Source: Rhodospirillum centenum SW (lineage in GTDB: Bacteria; Pseudomonadota; Alphaproteobacteria; Azospirillales; Azospirillaceae). From it: a stretch of DNA of 64,000 bases. This document shows, one piece after another, positions 37,249 to 52,859 of the stretch. Positions within the stretch are counted from its first letter, which is position 1; each line of letters starts with the position of its first letter. Position numbers and translations under genes: made by a program. The stretch covers positions 2,128,501 through 2,192,500 of the forward strand of contig NC_011420.2 of the NCBI RefSeq assembly GCF_000016185.1, in the 5' to 3' direction. Below the pieces are notes generated by a model. The model did no database searches, was not told where the DNA came from, and saw only the letters and a program-made list of their open reading frames with translations.

Positions 37249-37566
37249 TCATACCCTCCCGGGGGAAAAGCTGACTTCGTACAGTTCAGTAAGCCCGAGA
37301 TATGCCGCGACGCGGATCAGGGTGCGCTCGAACAGGCTCGCACGGATCAGCGTGGCACGGCATTGATGCAGCCCCTTGTGCCCGAATTCGATGTCGGTCG
37401 GGGCCCCGTGCACCAGCAGGGTGTCGCCGGGGCCGACCTCCACTCCCTCGAGTTCTACATGGGCGTGCAGGCTGTCAGCGGTGTTCTCGATATCCACCGT
37501 GCAGGGGATGTCAGCGATCACGGAGCCCTGCGGCAGCCAGCGGGGGCCGATGGGGGCTTCGATCAT
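37249..37566 (-). CDS. Conserved small protein between puhC and acsF
   Basis: A 105-residue soluble protein, MIEAPIGPRWLPQGSVIADI onward. The middle is a hydrophobic beta-rich domain (HAHVELEGVEVGPGDTLLVHG) and the C-terminal part is helical (RASLFERTLIRVAAYLGLTELYEV). A small reading frame often occupies this slot between puhC and acsF in aerobic anoxygenic and purple bacteria, but its role is unknown to me. It overlaps puhC by 4 bases and lies 3 bases before acsF. Tight packing suggests a role in cyclase function or complex assembly (inference). Confidence 0.8.
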   Translation of the reverse strand: MIEAPIGPRWLPQGSVIADIPCTVDIENTADSLHAHVELEGVEVGPGDTLLVHGAPTDIEFGHKGLHQCRATLIRASLFERTLIRVAAYLGLTELYEVSFSPGRV

Positions 37567-38030
37567 GATTGACCTTCCTTGCCTTCCTTGGCGGTGAGAA
37601 GCCGCACGAACGTCTCTGTCTGGGTCCGCCCGAAGGCGCCCAGGTCGATGCTGCGGTTGGTCGTCGGATCGATCAGCAGCAGCCGACCGTCCTCGAACAG
37701 GGTAAGGTTGAAGGCGGGCCGGGCACCGATGTCGCGCCGCAGGCGCTCGCGGTTGAGACCGCGCAGCGCCCCGCGGATGAAACCGTTGGTGCCGGGGGCG
37801 ACGATCTCGACGACCTCGTCGGTCGCCGCATCATAGATCGCCACACCCCCGTCGGCGCGATCCTCGAACCGGAGAGCCCGGGACTCGGTCACGGCTCCGG
37901 TCGGGAGGGCGACCACCCCGTCATCGGTGAGCCGGGAGGCCCCGGCCACCATCAACGAGACGAGAACAAGGCCCGCAGCCCCGTACAGGGCGACCTTCGG
38001 AAAGACCTGGCGGGCGTGGGTGCTGTTCAT
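37563..38030 (-). CDS. puhC: Photosynthetic complex assembly protein PuhC
   Basis: A 155-residue protein with one N-terminal transmembrane helix (VALYGAAGLVLVSLMVAGAS) and a periplasmic domain with LRFEDRADGGVAIYDAATDE and APGTNGFIRGALRGLNRERL, the PuhC hallmark. PuhC is needed for normal assembly of the reaction centre-LH1 core. The start overlaps puhB by 4 bases and the stop overlaps the next gene by 4. Confidence 0.9.
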   Translation of the reverse strand: MNSTHARQVFPKVALYGAAGLVLVSLMVAGASRLTDDGVVALPTGAVTESRALRFEDRADGGVAIYDAATDEVVEIVAPGTNGFIRGALRGLNRERLRRDIGARPAFNLTLFEDGRLLLIDPTTNRSIDLGAFGRTQTETFVRLLTAKEGKEGQS

Positions 38031-38830
38031 GCCCGGGCACTCCCCACGGCAGCGGCAATGGCCGGCTGCTCGTCGGTATCGGTGGACGTGGTGTCGGTGG
38101 ACATGGCGCCGGCGGACGCGACTGCGCCCGCAGCCCCGGTTTCGGAGGCAGCGGCGGTCGTGCCGCCCTGCCCCGCCCCGGCCGGAACGGAAGCCGGGGC
38201 GGCCGAAACCGCCTCCGGCTGCTCGTTCGCCGGCTGCTGCGCCGCGGATTCAGCCGCGGCGGCCGCCAGGGCATCGGCCAGGATTCTGCCGACAGCGGCG
38301 GCGTCGGGAATGGCCCGGAGCATCGGCTCCGGATTCCCGATCCGCCACGGCCGGACATAGGGCCAGGTCACCATGTAGGAAACGCGGTTCTTGCCCGTAA
38401 TCGACAGCGGAATGTCACCCGTGCCGTCGGCATGGACCTTGAGGCCGGCCGAACCCACCACCTTGTAGGGCAGGTTCAGCACGACCGGGAGGGCCACGCC
38501 GGTCCGGATGATGATCCGGCGGCTGGTGACGGTGAACAGCGTCGAGCGGGCAGAAAGCCAGGCAAGAAGAATGAGGATGGCGATAGCCGCCACGCCAAGC
38601 GGCAGCAACCAGAGGGCACCCCTGGCCGCCGCACCAACCGTACCCCCGTCCATCAACGTGCTGGTGACGCTCCAAGCCATCAGCAGCACGAAGTAGAGGG
38701 AGACGGCCTGGACATGGTAGGCCCGGCGGGCAAGAGCCCGCCAGTCCGGCCCACCCTGCCAGAGCTGGCTTTCGCCCGACGGAAGCGGTGCGGGGAGACC
38801 CCGCACCGGTTCGTCCTCATGCTCCATCAT
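38027..38830 (-). CDS. puhB: Photosynthetic complex assembly protein PuhB
   Basis: A 267-residue membrane protein. After LPSGESQLWQGGPDWRALARRA come two or more membrane helices and a PH-like domain (LFTVTSRRIIIRTGVALPVVLNLPYKVVGSA, split here only by reading). PuhB helps reaction-centre assembly. The last 65 residues are an Ala/Thr/Ser-rich low-complexity tail, longer than in most PuhB. The start ATG ATG at 38830 overlaps the puhA stop. Confidence 0.92.
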   Translation of the reverse strand: MMEHEDEPVRGLPAPLPSGESQLWQGGPDWRALARRAYHVQAVSLYFVLLMAWSVTSTLMDGGTVGAAARGALWLLPLGVAAIAILILLAWLSARSTLFTVTSRRIIIRTGVALPVVLNLPYKVVGSAGLKVHADGTGDIPLSITGKNRVSYMVTWPYVRPWRIGNPEPMLRAIPDAAAVGRILADALAAAAAESAAQQPANEQPEAVSAAPASVPAGAGQGGTTAAASETGAAGAVASAGAMSTDTTSTDTDEQPAIAAAVGSARA

Positions 38831-39609
38831 ATCAGCGGCTCCTGCCGGGCCGGCGTCGCATAGAGATAGCCGCCGGCGAAGTAGCCGGTGATCATGTCCT
38901 CTTCCAGCTTGGTCACCTGATTCGGGTTCTTCAGGCCCGGAATGTCGGCGAACTGGCTGGCCAGGATCGCACCCGTGCGGACTTCGCGGCGGGCGCCGTT
39001 GATCTTCAGCATGGTCATCGGCATCAGCACGGTGCGGGTGCCTTCGGCCACCGGAACCTCGACCTCGAGGTAGCGGACGCCCGGCTCGGTGCGGTCGATC
39101 CACAGCTCGCGGACGACGCCGGCGACCTGGTTGTCAGCACCCAGGACGCGCATGCCGACCGGGTTCGGATCGCGCGGATCGACATGATGATCCGGGGCGA
39201 CGCGGATCGGAACGATACGCGGCTTGTCCAGGACCGTCAGGTCGGGCGCGTCCTCGCGCATGGCATAGGCGGCCGGACCGACGCCATCCACCAGCGGGTT
39301 GCCGGTCGGCGCCAGCGGCGCACCGGGCCAGGGCGCGGTCGGCTTAGCGGCAATCGGCCGCTCGTCCACGTTGCCCGGAGGAGCCTGGTAGGTGGTCATG
39401 TTCCGCAGGGTGAAGGTCTTCGGGGGCGGCACGGCCGGGAAGCCCTGCACGACCACGCGGCCGTTCGTCCGGTCTTCAGCGACCAGAGGATAGCCTTCAC
39501 GCTTGTTCTCCCGGTGCAGGTAATAGACCAGGCCCGCGAAGAAGATCCAGAAAGCGTAAAGGGCGACTTGAGCAACGTCCATATATTCAGTAAGGGCGCC
39601 GGTAGGCAT
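38827..39609 (-). CDS. puhA: Reaction centre H subunit
   Basis: A 260-residue H subunit. It has one N-terminal transmembrane helix (VAQVALYAFWIFFAGLVYYL) followed by RENKREGYPLV. The cytoplasmic domain has YAMREDAPDLTVLDKPRIVP and KNPNQVTKLEEDMITGYFAGGYLYA. It caps PufLM on the cytoplasmic side and helps proton transfer to QB. It lies 25 bases after lhaA. Confidence 0.97.
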   Translation of the reverse strand: MPTGALTEYMDVAQVALYAFWIFFAGLVYYLHRENKREGYPLVAEDRTNGRVVVQGFPAVPPPKTFTLRNMTTYQAPPGNVDERPIAAKPTAPWPGAPLAPTGNPLVDGVGPAAYAMREDAPDLTVLDKPRIVPIRVAPDHHVDPRDPNPVGMRVLGADNQVAGVVRELWIDRTEPGVRYLEVEVPVAEGTRTVLMPMTMLKINGARREVRTGAILASQFADIPGLKNPNQVTKLEEDMITGYFAGGYLYATPARQEPLI

Positions 39610-39634
39610 GATGACCTCCGCAGGATGGTTCCGA

Positions 39635-41068
39635 TCAGCCGGGGAATTCCGCCAGACCGAACCGAGAGGAAGACCGCTTCAGGGTTTCGTCCGGATACCG
39701 GACAAGGGGACCCATGGCGATCAGGGTTGCGACCAAAAGAGCGAGTTCGATGTGGTAGACGACACCGTAGCCGACGGCGGGACCCGTCAGCGCCGGCCCT
39801 AACAGGCCTTGCGAAGCAAAGCCCGTGACCAGATCCCGGAGCGCACCGCCCAGGGCGATTGCAACGCCCGAAGCAGTGGCCTGAACCGCCCCCCACGCCC
39901 CCAGCGCAAGACCGCTGTGGCCGTCGCGGGCCAGGGCCATGGCCGCCGTCAGTGTACCAACGGAAAACAGCCCGCCACCGAGACCGATCAACGCAGTCCC
40001 CAGACGGAAGAGGTTCACCGACCCGAACGGGTCGGAGAAGATCACCGCCGAGAAGGCGGGCAGACCGATGACCACGCCCAGCGCGGCCAACCGGAAGGGC
40101 TCGATGCCGCGGGCCAGCAGGTTGGCCGCCAGCGCGAAACCGCCCAGCGTGCCGCCCGCCATCAGCGCCGTCAGCGCCGTGGTCTGGCCAACGGACAGTT
40201 TCAGCACCTGCCCGCCATAGGGTTCGAGAAGAATGTCCTGCATGCTGAAGGCGGTCGTCCCCAGGGCGACCGTGATCAGGATGCGCAGGATGCGGCCCTG
40301 GCCGCGGAACGCGCGCCAGCTTTCGCGGAAGGAGGGACGCGGCCGATCCGGCCGCGTGCGCGACGGATCGCGCGGCTCCTGCTTCCACAGGGCCACAAGA
40401 TTCAGAATCATCGTCAGGGCGCCGGCGCCCTGGATCACCTGGATCAGCCGGACCTGCCGGAAATCTTCCAGCAGATCTCCGAAGATCAGGGCGCTGCCGA
40501 CCATGCCCAGCAGCAGCATGACGTAGAGCAGCGCCACCACCCGCGGCCGGACATGCTCCGGCGCAAGGTCGGTGGCGAGCGCCAGACCGGCGGTCTGGGT
40601 CGTGTGCAGGCCGGCGCCGACCAGCAGGAAGGCCAGGGCCGCGCTGATATGCCCCACGATCAGCGGCCCCGTCGTGTCGCCCGACAGGATCAGCAGCGCG
40701 AACGGCATGATGGCGAAGCCGCTGAACTGCAGCAGCGTGCCGAACCAGATGAACGGCACGCGGCGCCAGCCCAGGGCGGAGCGGTAGTTGTCCGAGCGGT
40801 GCCCGATCAGGGCGCGCAGCGGCGCGAAGATCAGCGGCAGCGACACCATGAGCGCGACCAGCCAGGTGGGCACGCCCAGCTCGACCACCATGACGCGGTT
40901 CAGGGTGCCGTTCAGCAGCACCACCGCCATGCCGACGGACACCTGGAACAGGGCCAGTCGCAGCAGACGGCCGAGCGGCAGCTCCGGCGTCGCCGCGTCG
41001 GCGAACGGCAGAAACTGCGGACCGACCTTCGTCCAGTTCCGGGCGATCCTGTCGGACAACCGGCTCAT
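39635..41068 (-). CDS. lhaA: LH1 assembly protein LhaA (PucC family)
   Basis: A 477-residue, twelve-helix MFS protein of the bacteriochlorophyll delivery family. Marks are LLNGTLNRVMVVELGVPTWL, RALIGHRSDNYRSALGWRRVP and MQDILLEPYGGQVLKLSVGQ. LhaA is needed for LH1 assembly in Rhodobacter. It is the usual neighbour of puhA and overlaps bchM by 4 bases. It is distinct from the bchG-linked paralogue at 7611-8957. Confidence 0.94.
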   Translation of the reverse strand: MSRLSDRIARNWTKVGPQFLPFADAATPELPLGRLLRLALFQVSVGMAVVLLNGTLNRVMVVELGVPTWLVALMVSLPLIFAPLRALIGHRSDNYRSALGWRRVPFIWFGTLLQFSGFAIMPFALLILSGDTTGPLIVGHISAALAFLLVGAGLHTTQTAGLALATDLAPEHVRPRVVALLYVMLLLGMVGSALIFGDLLEDFRQVRLIQVIQGAGALTMILNLVALWKQEPRDPSRTRPDRPRPSFRESWRAFRGQGRILRILITVALGTTAFSMQDILLEPYGGQVLKLSVGQTTALTALMAGGTLGGFALAANLLARGIEPFRLAALGVVIGLPAFSAVIFSDPFGSVNLFRLGTALIGLGGGLFSVGTLTAAMALARDGHSGLALGAWGAVQATASGVAIALGGALRDLVTGFASQGLLGPALTGPAVGYGVVYHIELALLVATLIAMGPLVRYPDETLKRSSSRFGLAEFPG

Positions 41069-41765
41069 GCGGGGACGAGCTCCATGGCCTGCGAGGTGTA
41101 GAAGCCGCTGACGATCCGTTCCGTCCGCCCGCAGCGCCAGCCCTTCAGCCCCGGCTCGGCCGCGATCAGGCGTCGCAGGGTCTGCTCACCGACCGGCACG
41201 ATGGCCGGCGCCCGGTCGCCGCGGGGGAACAGCTTGCCCACCGCATGCATCACCGTGAGCGCCGCCGTGCGCGGGGCGAAGGTGAAGACGATCGAGCCGG
41301 AGGTGCGGGCCGCCAGCTTCGCCAGGGCCGCCGTGATGTCGGCGGCCTCGTAGTGGATCAGGCTGTCCATGGAGACGACATGGTCGAACCGGCCCAGCGC
41401 CGGGTCCAGCATGTCCCCGACGCGGAAGTCGATGTGGCCGACGCCCAGATCGTGCGGCAGCCGCTCGCCGGCCAGCCCGACCAGGGTGGGCGAGATGTCG
41501 ATGGCCGTGACATGCGCGCCGCGCTTCGCCGCCTCCACCGACAGCATGCCGGTGCCGCAGCCCGCGTCCAGCAGGCGCCGGCCGGCCAGATCCTGGGGCA
41601 GCCAGGACAGCAGCGTCGCCCGCATCCGGTCGCGCCCGGCGCGCACGGTCGCGCGCACGCGACTGACCGGCGCATCGGAGGTCAGCCGCGACCAGGCATC
41701 GGCCGCCGTGCGGTCGAAATAGGTCTCGATGGCCTCGCGCCGCTCCAGATAGGTCGCGTTCTCCA

Positions 41766-41766
<1 letters not shown>
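41065..41766 (-). CDS. bchM: Mg-protoporphyrin IX O-methyltransferase
   Basis: A 233-residue SAM methyltransferase that makes Mg-protoporphyrin IX monomethyl ester. Motif I is LLDAGCGTGMLSVEAAKRGA, followed by VTAIDISPTLVGLAGERL. FDHVVSMDSLIHYEAADI and FTFAPRTAALTVMHAVGKLFPR are typical of BchM. Its ATG shares one base with the bchL stop (TGATG). The substrate comes directly from the BchHID chelatase. Confidence 0.95.
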
Positions 41767-46403
<4,637 letters not shown>

Positions 46404-46429
<26 letters not shown>

Positions 46430-48032
46430 CGTAAAGGGTCTCGACGGTGATGAGCGCGATGCCATGGTCCTTGGCATAGCGCTCGGTGTTGCGGCGGGCC
46501 TTGCCGCGGACGAAGAACGGGATCTTACCGAGTTCCTTTTCCGCCTCCGGCGTCCAGCGCGTCTCCAGCTCGCCGGCCGGAGCCGCGGGTGCAGCAGCGG
46601 CAGGCGCCGCGGCAACCGGGGTCGGCGGGACGGCGGCCGGATCGGCGGCCGGGGGGACGGCAGCGGCCGGACGGGCCGGCGCGATACCGCCCAGGTGCGA
46701 CGGGCCGGCCTCGTCCTGGAACTCGAAGTCCTCCCGGAACATGGCCAGCAGGTGCTCCTCCAGTCCCATGACCAGGGGATGCACCCAGGTGTCGAAGATC
46801 ACGTTGGCGCCCTCGAACCCCATCTGGGGCGAGTAGCGGGCCGGAAAGTCCTGCACATGGATCGGCGCCGAGATGACGGCGCAGGCGATGCCCAGGCGCT
46901 TGGCGATGTGCCGCTCCATCTGCGTGCCCAGCACCAGCTCGGGCTGCAGTTCGGCGACCTTCGCCTCGACCTCCAGATAATCGTCGGTGATCAGCGCCTC
47001 GACGCCGTAACGCTGCGCGGCCTCGCGCACGTCGCGGGCGAACTCGCGGCTGTAGGTGCCCAGGCCGGCGATGGCGAAGCCCATCTCCTCCGTGGCGATG
47101 CGGGCCGCGGCCAGGGCATGGGTGCCGTCGCCGAAGATGAAGACCCGCTTGCCGGTCAGGTAGGTCGAATCGACCGAGCGGGAGTACCAGGGCAGGCGCG
47201 ACCCGCCGGCCGACTCCAGCGCCGCCACCGGGTCCAGCCCGGCCAGACCGGCAACCTCGGCCACGAAGTCCTTCGTGGCGCCGAAGCCGATCGGCACGAC
47301 CTTGGTCGCCGGCTGGCCGAAGGTGCGCTGGAGCCAGGAGGCGGCGGTGCCCGCCACCTCCGGATAGAGCACGACATTGAAGTCCGCCTCGCCCAGCCGG
47401 GCGATGTCGGCGGGACTGGCGCCCATCGGCGCCACGACATGCACGTCCACCCCGATGCGGCCCAGCAGCCGGGTGATCTCCGTCACGTCGTCGCGGTGGC
47501 GGAAGCCCAGCGCCGTCGGGCCCAGCAGATTACAGCGCGGCCGCACGCCGGGCGCCCGGGCCGGGCGCGGCGTGCCGGGCGGCGGCGCATGGGGGCCGGC
47601 CAGGGCGCGGACAAGCTGGTAGAACGTCTCCGCCGCGCCCCAGTTCTCCTTCTTCTGGTAGGCGGGCAGCTCCAGCGGAATGACGGGAACCGGCAGGGCG
47701 AGCGCCCGGGCGAGACCGCCCGGATCGTCCTGGATCAGCTCCGCCGTGCAGGAGGCGCCGACGATCATCGCCTGCGGCCTGAACCGCTCATAGGCCTCGC
47801 GAACCGAGGTCTTGAACAGTTCCGCCGTGTCGCCGCCGAGGTCGCGCGCCTGGAACGTGCTGTAGGTGACCGGCGGGCGCTTGGCGCGCCGCTCGATCAT
47901 CGTGAACAGCAGGTCCGCATAGGTGTCGCCCTGCGGCGCGTGCAGGACATAGTGCAAGCCCTCCATGCCCGTCGCGATGCGCATCGCGCCGACATGGGGA
48001 GGGGCTTCATAGGTCCAGACGGTGAGCTGCAT
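46404..48032 (-). CDS. bchB: Light-independent protochlorophyllide reductase subunit B
   Basis: A 542-residue NifK-like subunit. [20 protein letters not shown] and [21 protein letters not shown] (cluster Cys) are diagnostic; [21 protein letters not shown] and a C-terminal [20 protein letters not shown] domain follow. An unusually Ala/Pro-rich linker of about 40 residues (near 435-475) and a Pro-rich insert near residue 150 lie between conserved blocks. With BchN it reduces ring D of protochlorophyllide. It starts 4 bases after bchN. Confidence 0.96.
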
Positions 48033-48036
48033 CGGG

Positions 48037-49865
<1,829 letters not shown>

Positions 49866-49952
49866 CGCTTTCTCCTGCCCCCGCCGGGGGTTTCTGCCGG
49901 CCGGGAAGGTCCGCGACGAACGCAACGGACCCGCTTCTGCCGTCTTCCGGGA

Positions 49953-50023
49953 AGGCTAGACGTGAACGGTCAGGGTGTCAACAGGACGGAACGTAAATTA
50001 GAGTTGACAGTGGATTGCTGTCA
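49953..50023. promoter_or_regulatory. bchF promoter region with PpsR/CrtJ-like sites
   Basis: On the minus strand TTGACA (49981-49976) and TAGCCT (49958-49953) are 17 bases apart, a plausible bchF promoter. CGTAAATTAGAGTTGACA (49992-50009) is one base off TGT-N12-ACA and nearly copies the bchG/idi site. A further TGTCA lies at 50019, here after 9 rather than 8 bases. The site is shared by divergent bchF and aerR. Confidence 0.6.
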
Positions 50024-50182
50024 GGATGGCGTATGGTCGCGGCCCTCTTCCCTACGCTTTCGGTTTCGCATAACTCAGGCGCGCCCGCCCCGGGGTGCTC
50101 CAGGGGTGACGCGAGGTGAATCGTCTTGCCCCCGCCGTGGTCGCGGGTGTACTTTCAATCATCCCCAGCCAGGGGGCGGAAA

Positions 50183-51079
50183 ATGAACGACTCCGTCGAA
50201 TGGGTCGCCGCAGGGAGTGCTTGGCCGGACGCCGGAAGTGACGCGGATGACAGAAATCTGGCATCCAAGTCTGCTGACGCCCGCTACGGCGACTGCGACG
50301 GAAACCCCGTTTCATTGTGCGGTAATGCCGGAAGTGAATCGTTCACCCGGTTAATATTGTCGCAATCCTCGCTGACTGCCTGTTGCTGCCAACAGGCCTG
50401 TCAGCGTTCCACACCCGGCGATGTCGATGTCGCCCGGTTCGCGTCCCTGATTCTTGAGAACGATATCGCGGCGGCCACGGCCTTCATTGAGGACTGGCTG
50501 GCGCGGGGCGTCTCCCTGGACACGATCTACCTGGATCTCCTCGCCCCCACGGCCCGCCATCTCGGGTCCCTGTGGGACGATGACATGTGCGACTTCGCCG
50601 ACGTGACGGTGGGGCTGTGCCGGCTTCAGCAGGTGCTGCGGGGCCTGAGCACCACCTTCGTGGGGGAGGCTGACCGGCCCGACCCGCGGCGGCGCATCCT
50701 GCTGGTGACGGTGCCGGGGGAACAGCACTCCTTCGGCCTGCTGATGGTGGCGGAGTTCTTCCGTCGCGCCGGCTGGGACGTGACCACGGCCATGCCCACC
50801 TCGCGGGATGATCTCTCCACCCTGGTCCGCAGCGAGTGGTTCGCCCTGGTCGGCCTGTCGGCAAGCTGCGACAGCCGCCTGGACACCATGGCCGCGGCCA
50901 TCCGGTCGGTCCGGCGCGCCTCGCGCAACCGCCTGGTCGGCATCCTGGTCGGCGGCCCCGTGTTCGACGGTCACCCCGAGTACGTGACCGCCGTGGGCGC
51001 CGACATCATGGGGAGAAACGGCCAGGAGGCAACCGTTCAGGCACAGAACCTTCTTGCCCTGATGCCTGCGGGCTGCTGA
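50183..51079 (+). CDS. aerR: AerR/PpaA family B12-binding antirepressor
   Basis: A 298-residue regulator. Residues 1-80 are a variable region with a Cys cluster (C67-C69 and C73). Residues 81-160 are the helical SCHIC-type lead (WDDDMCDFADVTVGLCRLQQ), and 170-295 a cobalamin-binding fold with RILLVTVPGEQHSFGLLMVA (His182) and GILVGGPVFDGHPEYV. AerR/PpaA proteins bind cobalamin and modulate PpsR/CrtJ in response to light. GGGGGCGGA precedes the ATG. It is upstream of ppsR, in the same direction, with a terminator between. Confidence 0.9.
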   Translation: MNDSVEWVAAGSAWPDAGSDADDRNLASKSADARYGDCDGNPVSLCGNAGSESFTRLILSQSSLTACCCQQACQRSTPGDVDVARFASLILENDIAAATAFIEDWLARGVSLDTIYLDLLAPTARHLGSLWDDDMCDFADVTVGLCRLQQVLRGLSTTFVGEADRPDPRRRILLVTVPGEQHSFGLLMVAEFFRRAGWDVTTAMPTSRDDLSTLVRSEWFALVGLSASCDSRLDTMAAAIRSVRRASRNRLVGILVGGPVFDGHPEYVTAVGADIMGRNGQEATVQAQNLLALMPAGC

Positions 51080-51105
51080 AACCCGACATTGCCGGTGTGT
51101 GTTGG

Positions 51106-51130
51106 AACGGGCGGGAGACCGCCCGTTTTT
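51106..51130 (+). terminator. Terminator of aerR
   Basis: ACGGGCGG/CCGCCCGT with a GAGA tetraloop followed by five Ts, 28 bases after the aerR stop. ppsR therefore probably has its own promoter. Confidence 0.88.
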
Positions 51131-51167
51131 GTCGTGCGCGCGCCGTCCTTCGCTCCCGGAGGGCGAA

Positions 51168-51201
51168 TGTCAATTTTTGTGTACGTAAGGCTGGCTTGAC
51201 A
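51168..51201 (+). promoter_or_regulatory. Candidate ppsR promoter and weak PpsR-like site
   Basis: TGTCAATTTTTGTGTACG (51168-51185) is one base off TGT-N12-ACA. A TTGACA (51196-51201) could be a -35, though no good -10 is seen 17 bases on. The AT-rich patch stands out against the surrounding GC. Autoregulation is possible but not shown. Confidence 0.35.
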
Positions 51202-51328
51202 AACCGGGTCCGCGATGCCCCAATGAGCATGCGCCAGCCTTAACGCATCGGACCGGGGGGGGTCCCGAGGAACCCGAGAACCTTGGCAGGCGTACGTCAA
51301 GGTATCGAGCTAGGAAGGCGCGCCGCCC

Positions 51329-52735
51329 GTGAGGCATTTCCAGGCGCCGAGTCAATCGCTGGGGAACCTGAACGCCGAGGCGGTCGCCGCCTTGATCGCG
51401 TCGGCCGGTGACATCGCCCTCGTCGTGGACCACCGTGGGCTGATCCTGGACATGGCGTTCGGGAACGACGCCCTGGCCCGCGAATGGGATGACGGCTGGC
51501 TGGGCCGCCAGTGGCAGGACACCGTCACCTCCGACAGCCGGGCCAAGGTCGATGCGCTGCTGCGCGAGGCCGAATCGGGCGCTCCCTCCCGCTGGCGCCA
51601 TGTCAACCACGCCTCCGCCCGCGGGTTGGACGTTCCCATCCAGTACACCGCCGTCAAGGTGATGGACGACGGCAAGGTCGTCGCCATCGGCCGCGACCTG
51701 CGTGCCACCGCGGCACTGCAACAGCGGCTGGTGGAAGCGCAGCAGTCGATGGAGCGGGACTATTCCCGCCTGCGCCAGATGGAGATGCGCTACCGGCTGC
51801 TGTTCCAGACGACGCCGGAGGCGATTCTCATCGTCGATGCCACCAGCTTCAAGGTGACGGAGGCCAATCCCGCGGCCGCCACCCTGCTGGGACACGAGCT
51901 GAACCGCATCGTCGGCCGCCCCCTGCCGGAAGCGTTCCCGGCCGCGGCCGAGCAGTCGATCCAGTCCTTCCTGGCCGGGGTCCGTGCCACCGGGCGCACG
52001 GAATCGACCCAGGTCGCAGCCCCGGCCGGGATGGCCGGCTTCTCCGTCACCGCCTCGCTGTTCCGGCAGGAGGGGGTGTCGCTGTTCCTGGTGCGGATCG
52101 GTGCGGCCGCGACGGAGACTCCGGCCGCGCCGGTCGTGCGACCCCGCTTCGTGCAGGTGGTGGAGAGCCTGCCCGACGGGGTCGTCATCACCGATCCGGA
52201 AGGCCGCATCCTGGAGACGAACGCCGCGTTCCTGGACCTCGCCCAGCTCGTCACCGAGGAGCAGGCGCGGGGCGAATCGCTGGAACGCTGGCTGGGCCGG
52301 CCGGGCGTCGATCTCAGCGTGCTGATCGCCAACCTGCGCCAGCACGGGGCCGTCCGGCTCTATGCCACCACCCTGCGCGGCGAGTACGGCGACACCGCCG
52401 AGATCGAGGTCTCCGCCGTCTCCATCGGCAACGGCGACCGGCCCTGCTTCGGCTTCGCCATCCGCAATGTCGGCCGGCGCCTTGCCGCCGATTCCCGCAA
52501 GCGGGAACTGCCCCGCTCCGTCGAGCAGCTTACCGAACTGGTCGGCCGCGTCCCCCTGAAGGATCTGGTGAGGGAGACGACCGACGTGGTCGAGCGCCTG
52601 TGCATCGAGGCGGCGCTGGAGCTGACCGGCGACAACCGCGCCTCGGCCGCGGAGATCCTGGGGCTCAGCCGGCAGAGCCTGTACGTCAAGCTGCGCCGTT
52701 ACGGCCTGGGCGACATCGAGCCCGAATCGACCTGA
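51329..52735 (+). CDS. ppsR: Photosynthesis gene repressor PpsR/CrtJ
   Basis: A 468-residue repressor. An N-terminal PAS-like domain (about 20-125), a Gln-rich coiled linker (126-155), two further PAS domains (about 155-260 and 275-385), and a Fis-type helix-turn-helix at the end (DNRASAAEILGLSRQSLYVK) are visible. C425 lies just before the helix-turn-helix, matching the redox Cys of Rhodobacter PpsR/CrtJ. The only other Cys is C373; the Cys near 250 of Rhodobacter proteins is absent. It should bind TGT-N12-ACA operators found across this cluster. Start is GTG at 51329. Confidence 0.95.
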   Translation: MRHFQAPSQSLGNLNAEAVAALIASAGDIALVVDHRGLILDMAFGNDALAREWDDGWLGRQWQDTVTSDSRAKVDALLREAESGAPSRWRHVNHASARGLDVPIQYTAVKVMDDGKVVAIGRDLRATAALQQRLVEAQQSMERDYSRLRQMEMRYRLLFQTTPEAILIVDATSFKVTEANPAAATLLGHELNRIVGRPLPEAFPAAAEQSIQSFLAGVRATGRTESTQVAAPAGMAGFSVTASLFRQEGVSLFLVRIGAAATETPAAPVVRPRFVQVVESLPDGVVITDPEGRILETNAAFLDLAQLVTEEQARGESLERWLGRPGVDLSVLIANLRQHGAVRLYATTLRGEYGDTAEIEVSAVSIGNGDRPCFGFAIRNVGRRLAADSRKRELPRSVEQLTELVGRVPLKDLVRETTDVVERLCIEAALELTGDNRASAAEILGLSRQSLYVKLRRYGLGDIEPEST

Positions 52736-52746
52736 GCCGCTTACCC

Positions 52747-52761
52747 CTCCCGTTCCGGGAG
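52747..52761 (+). terminator. Hairpin after ppsR
   Basis: CTCCCG/CGGGAG with a TTC loop, 11 bases after the ppsR stop; only scattered Ts follow. Confidence 0.4.
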
Positions 52762-52859
52762 CGTTCGTTCCTGCCGTCTGTTGACCGGGCCCGACCCGCA
52801 CGTCCGATCCGCATGCCCGCTCCGGGCGTCCGGGCGGGCGTCAAGCCAGCAGGTGAGCG

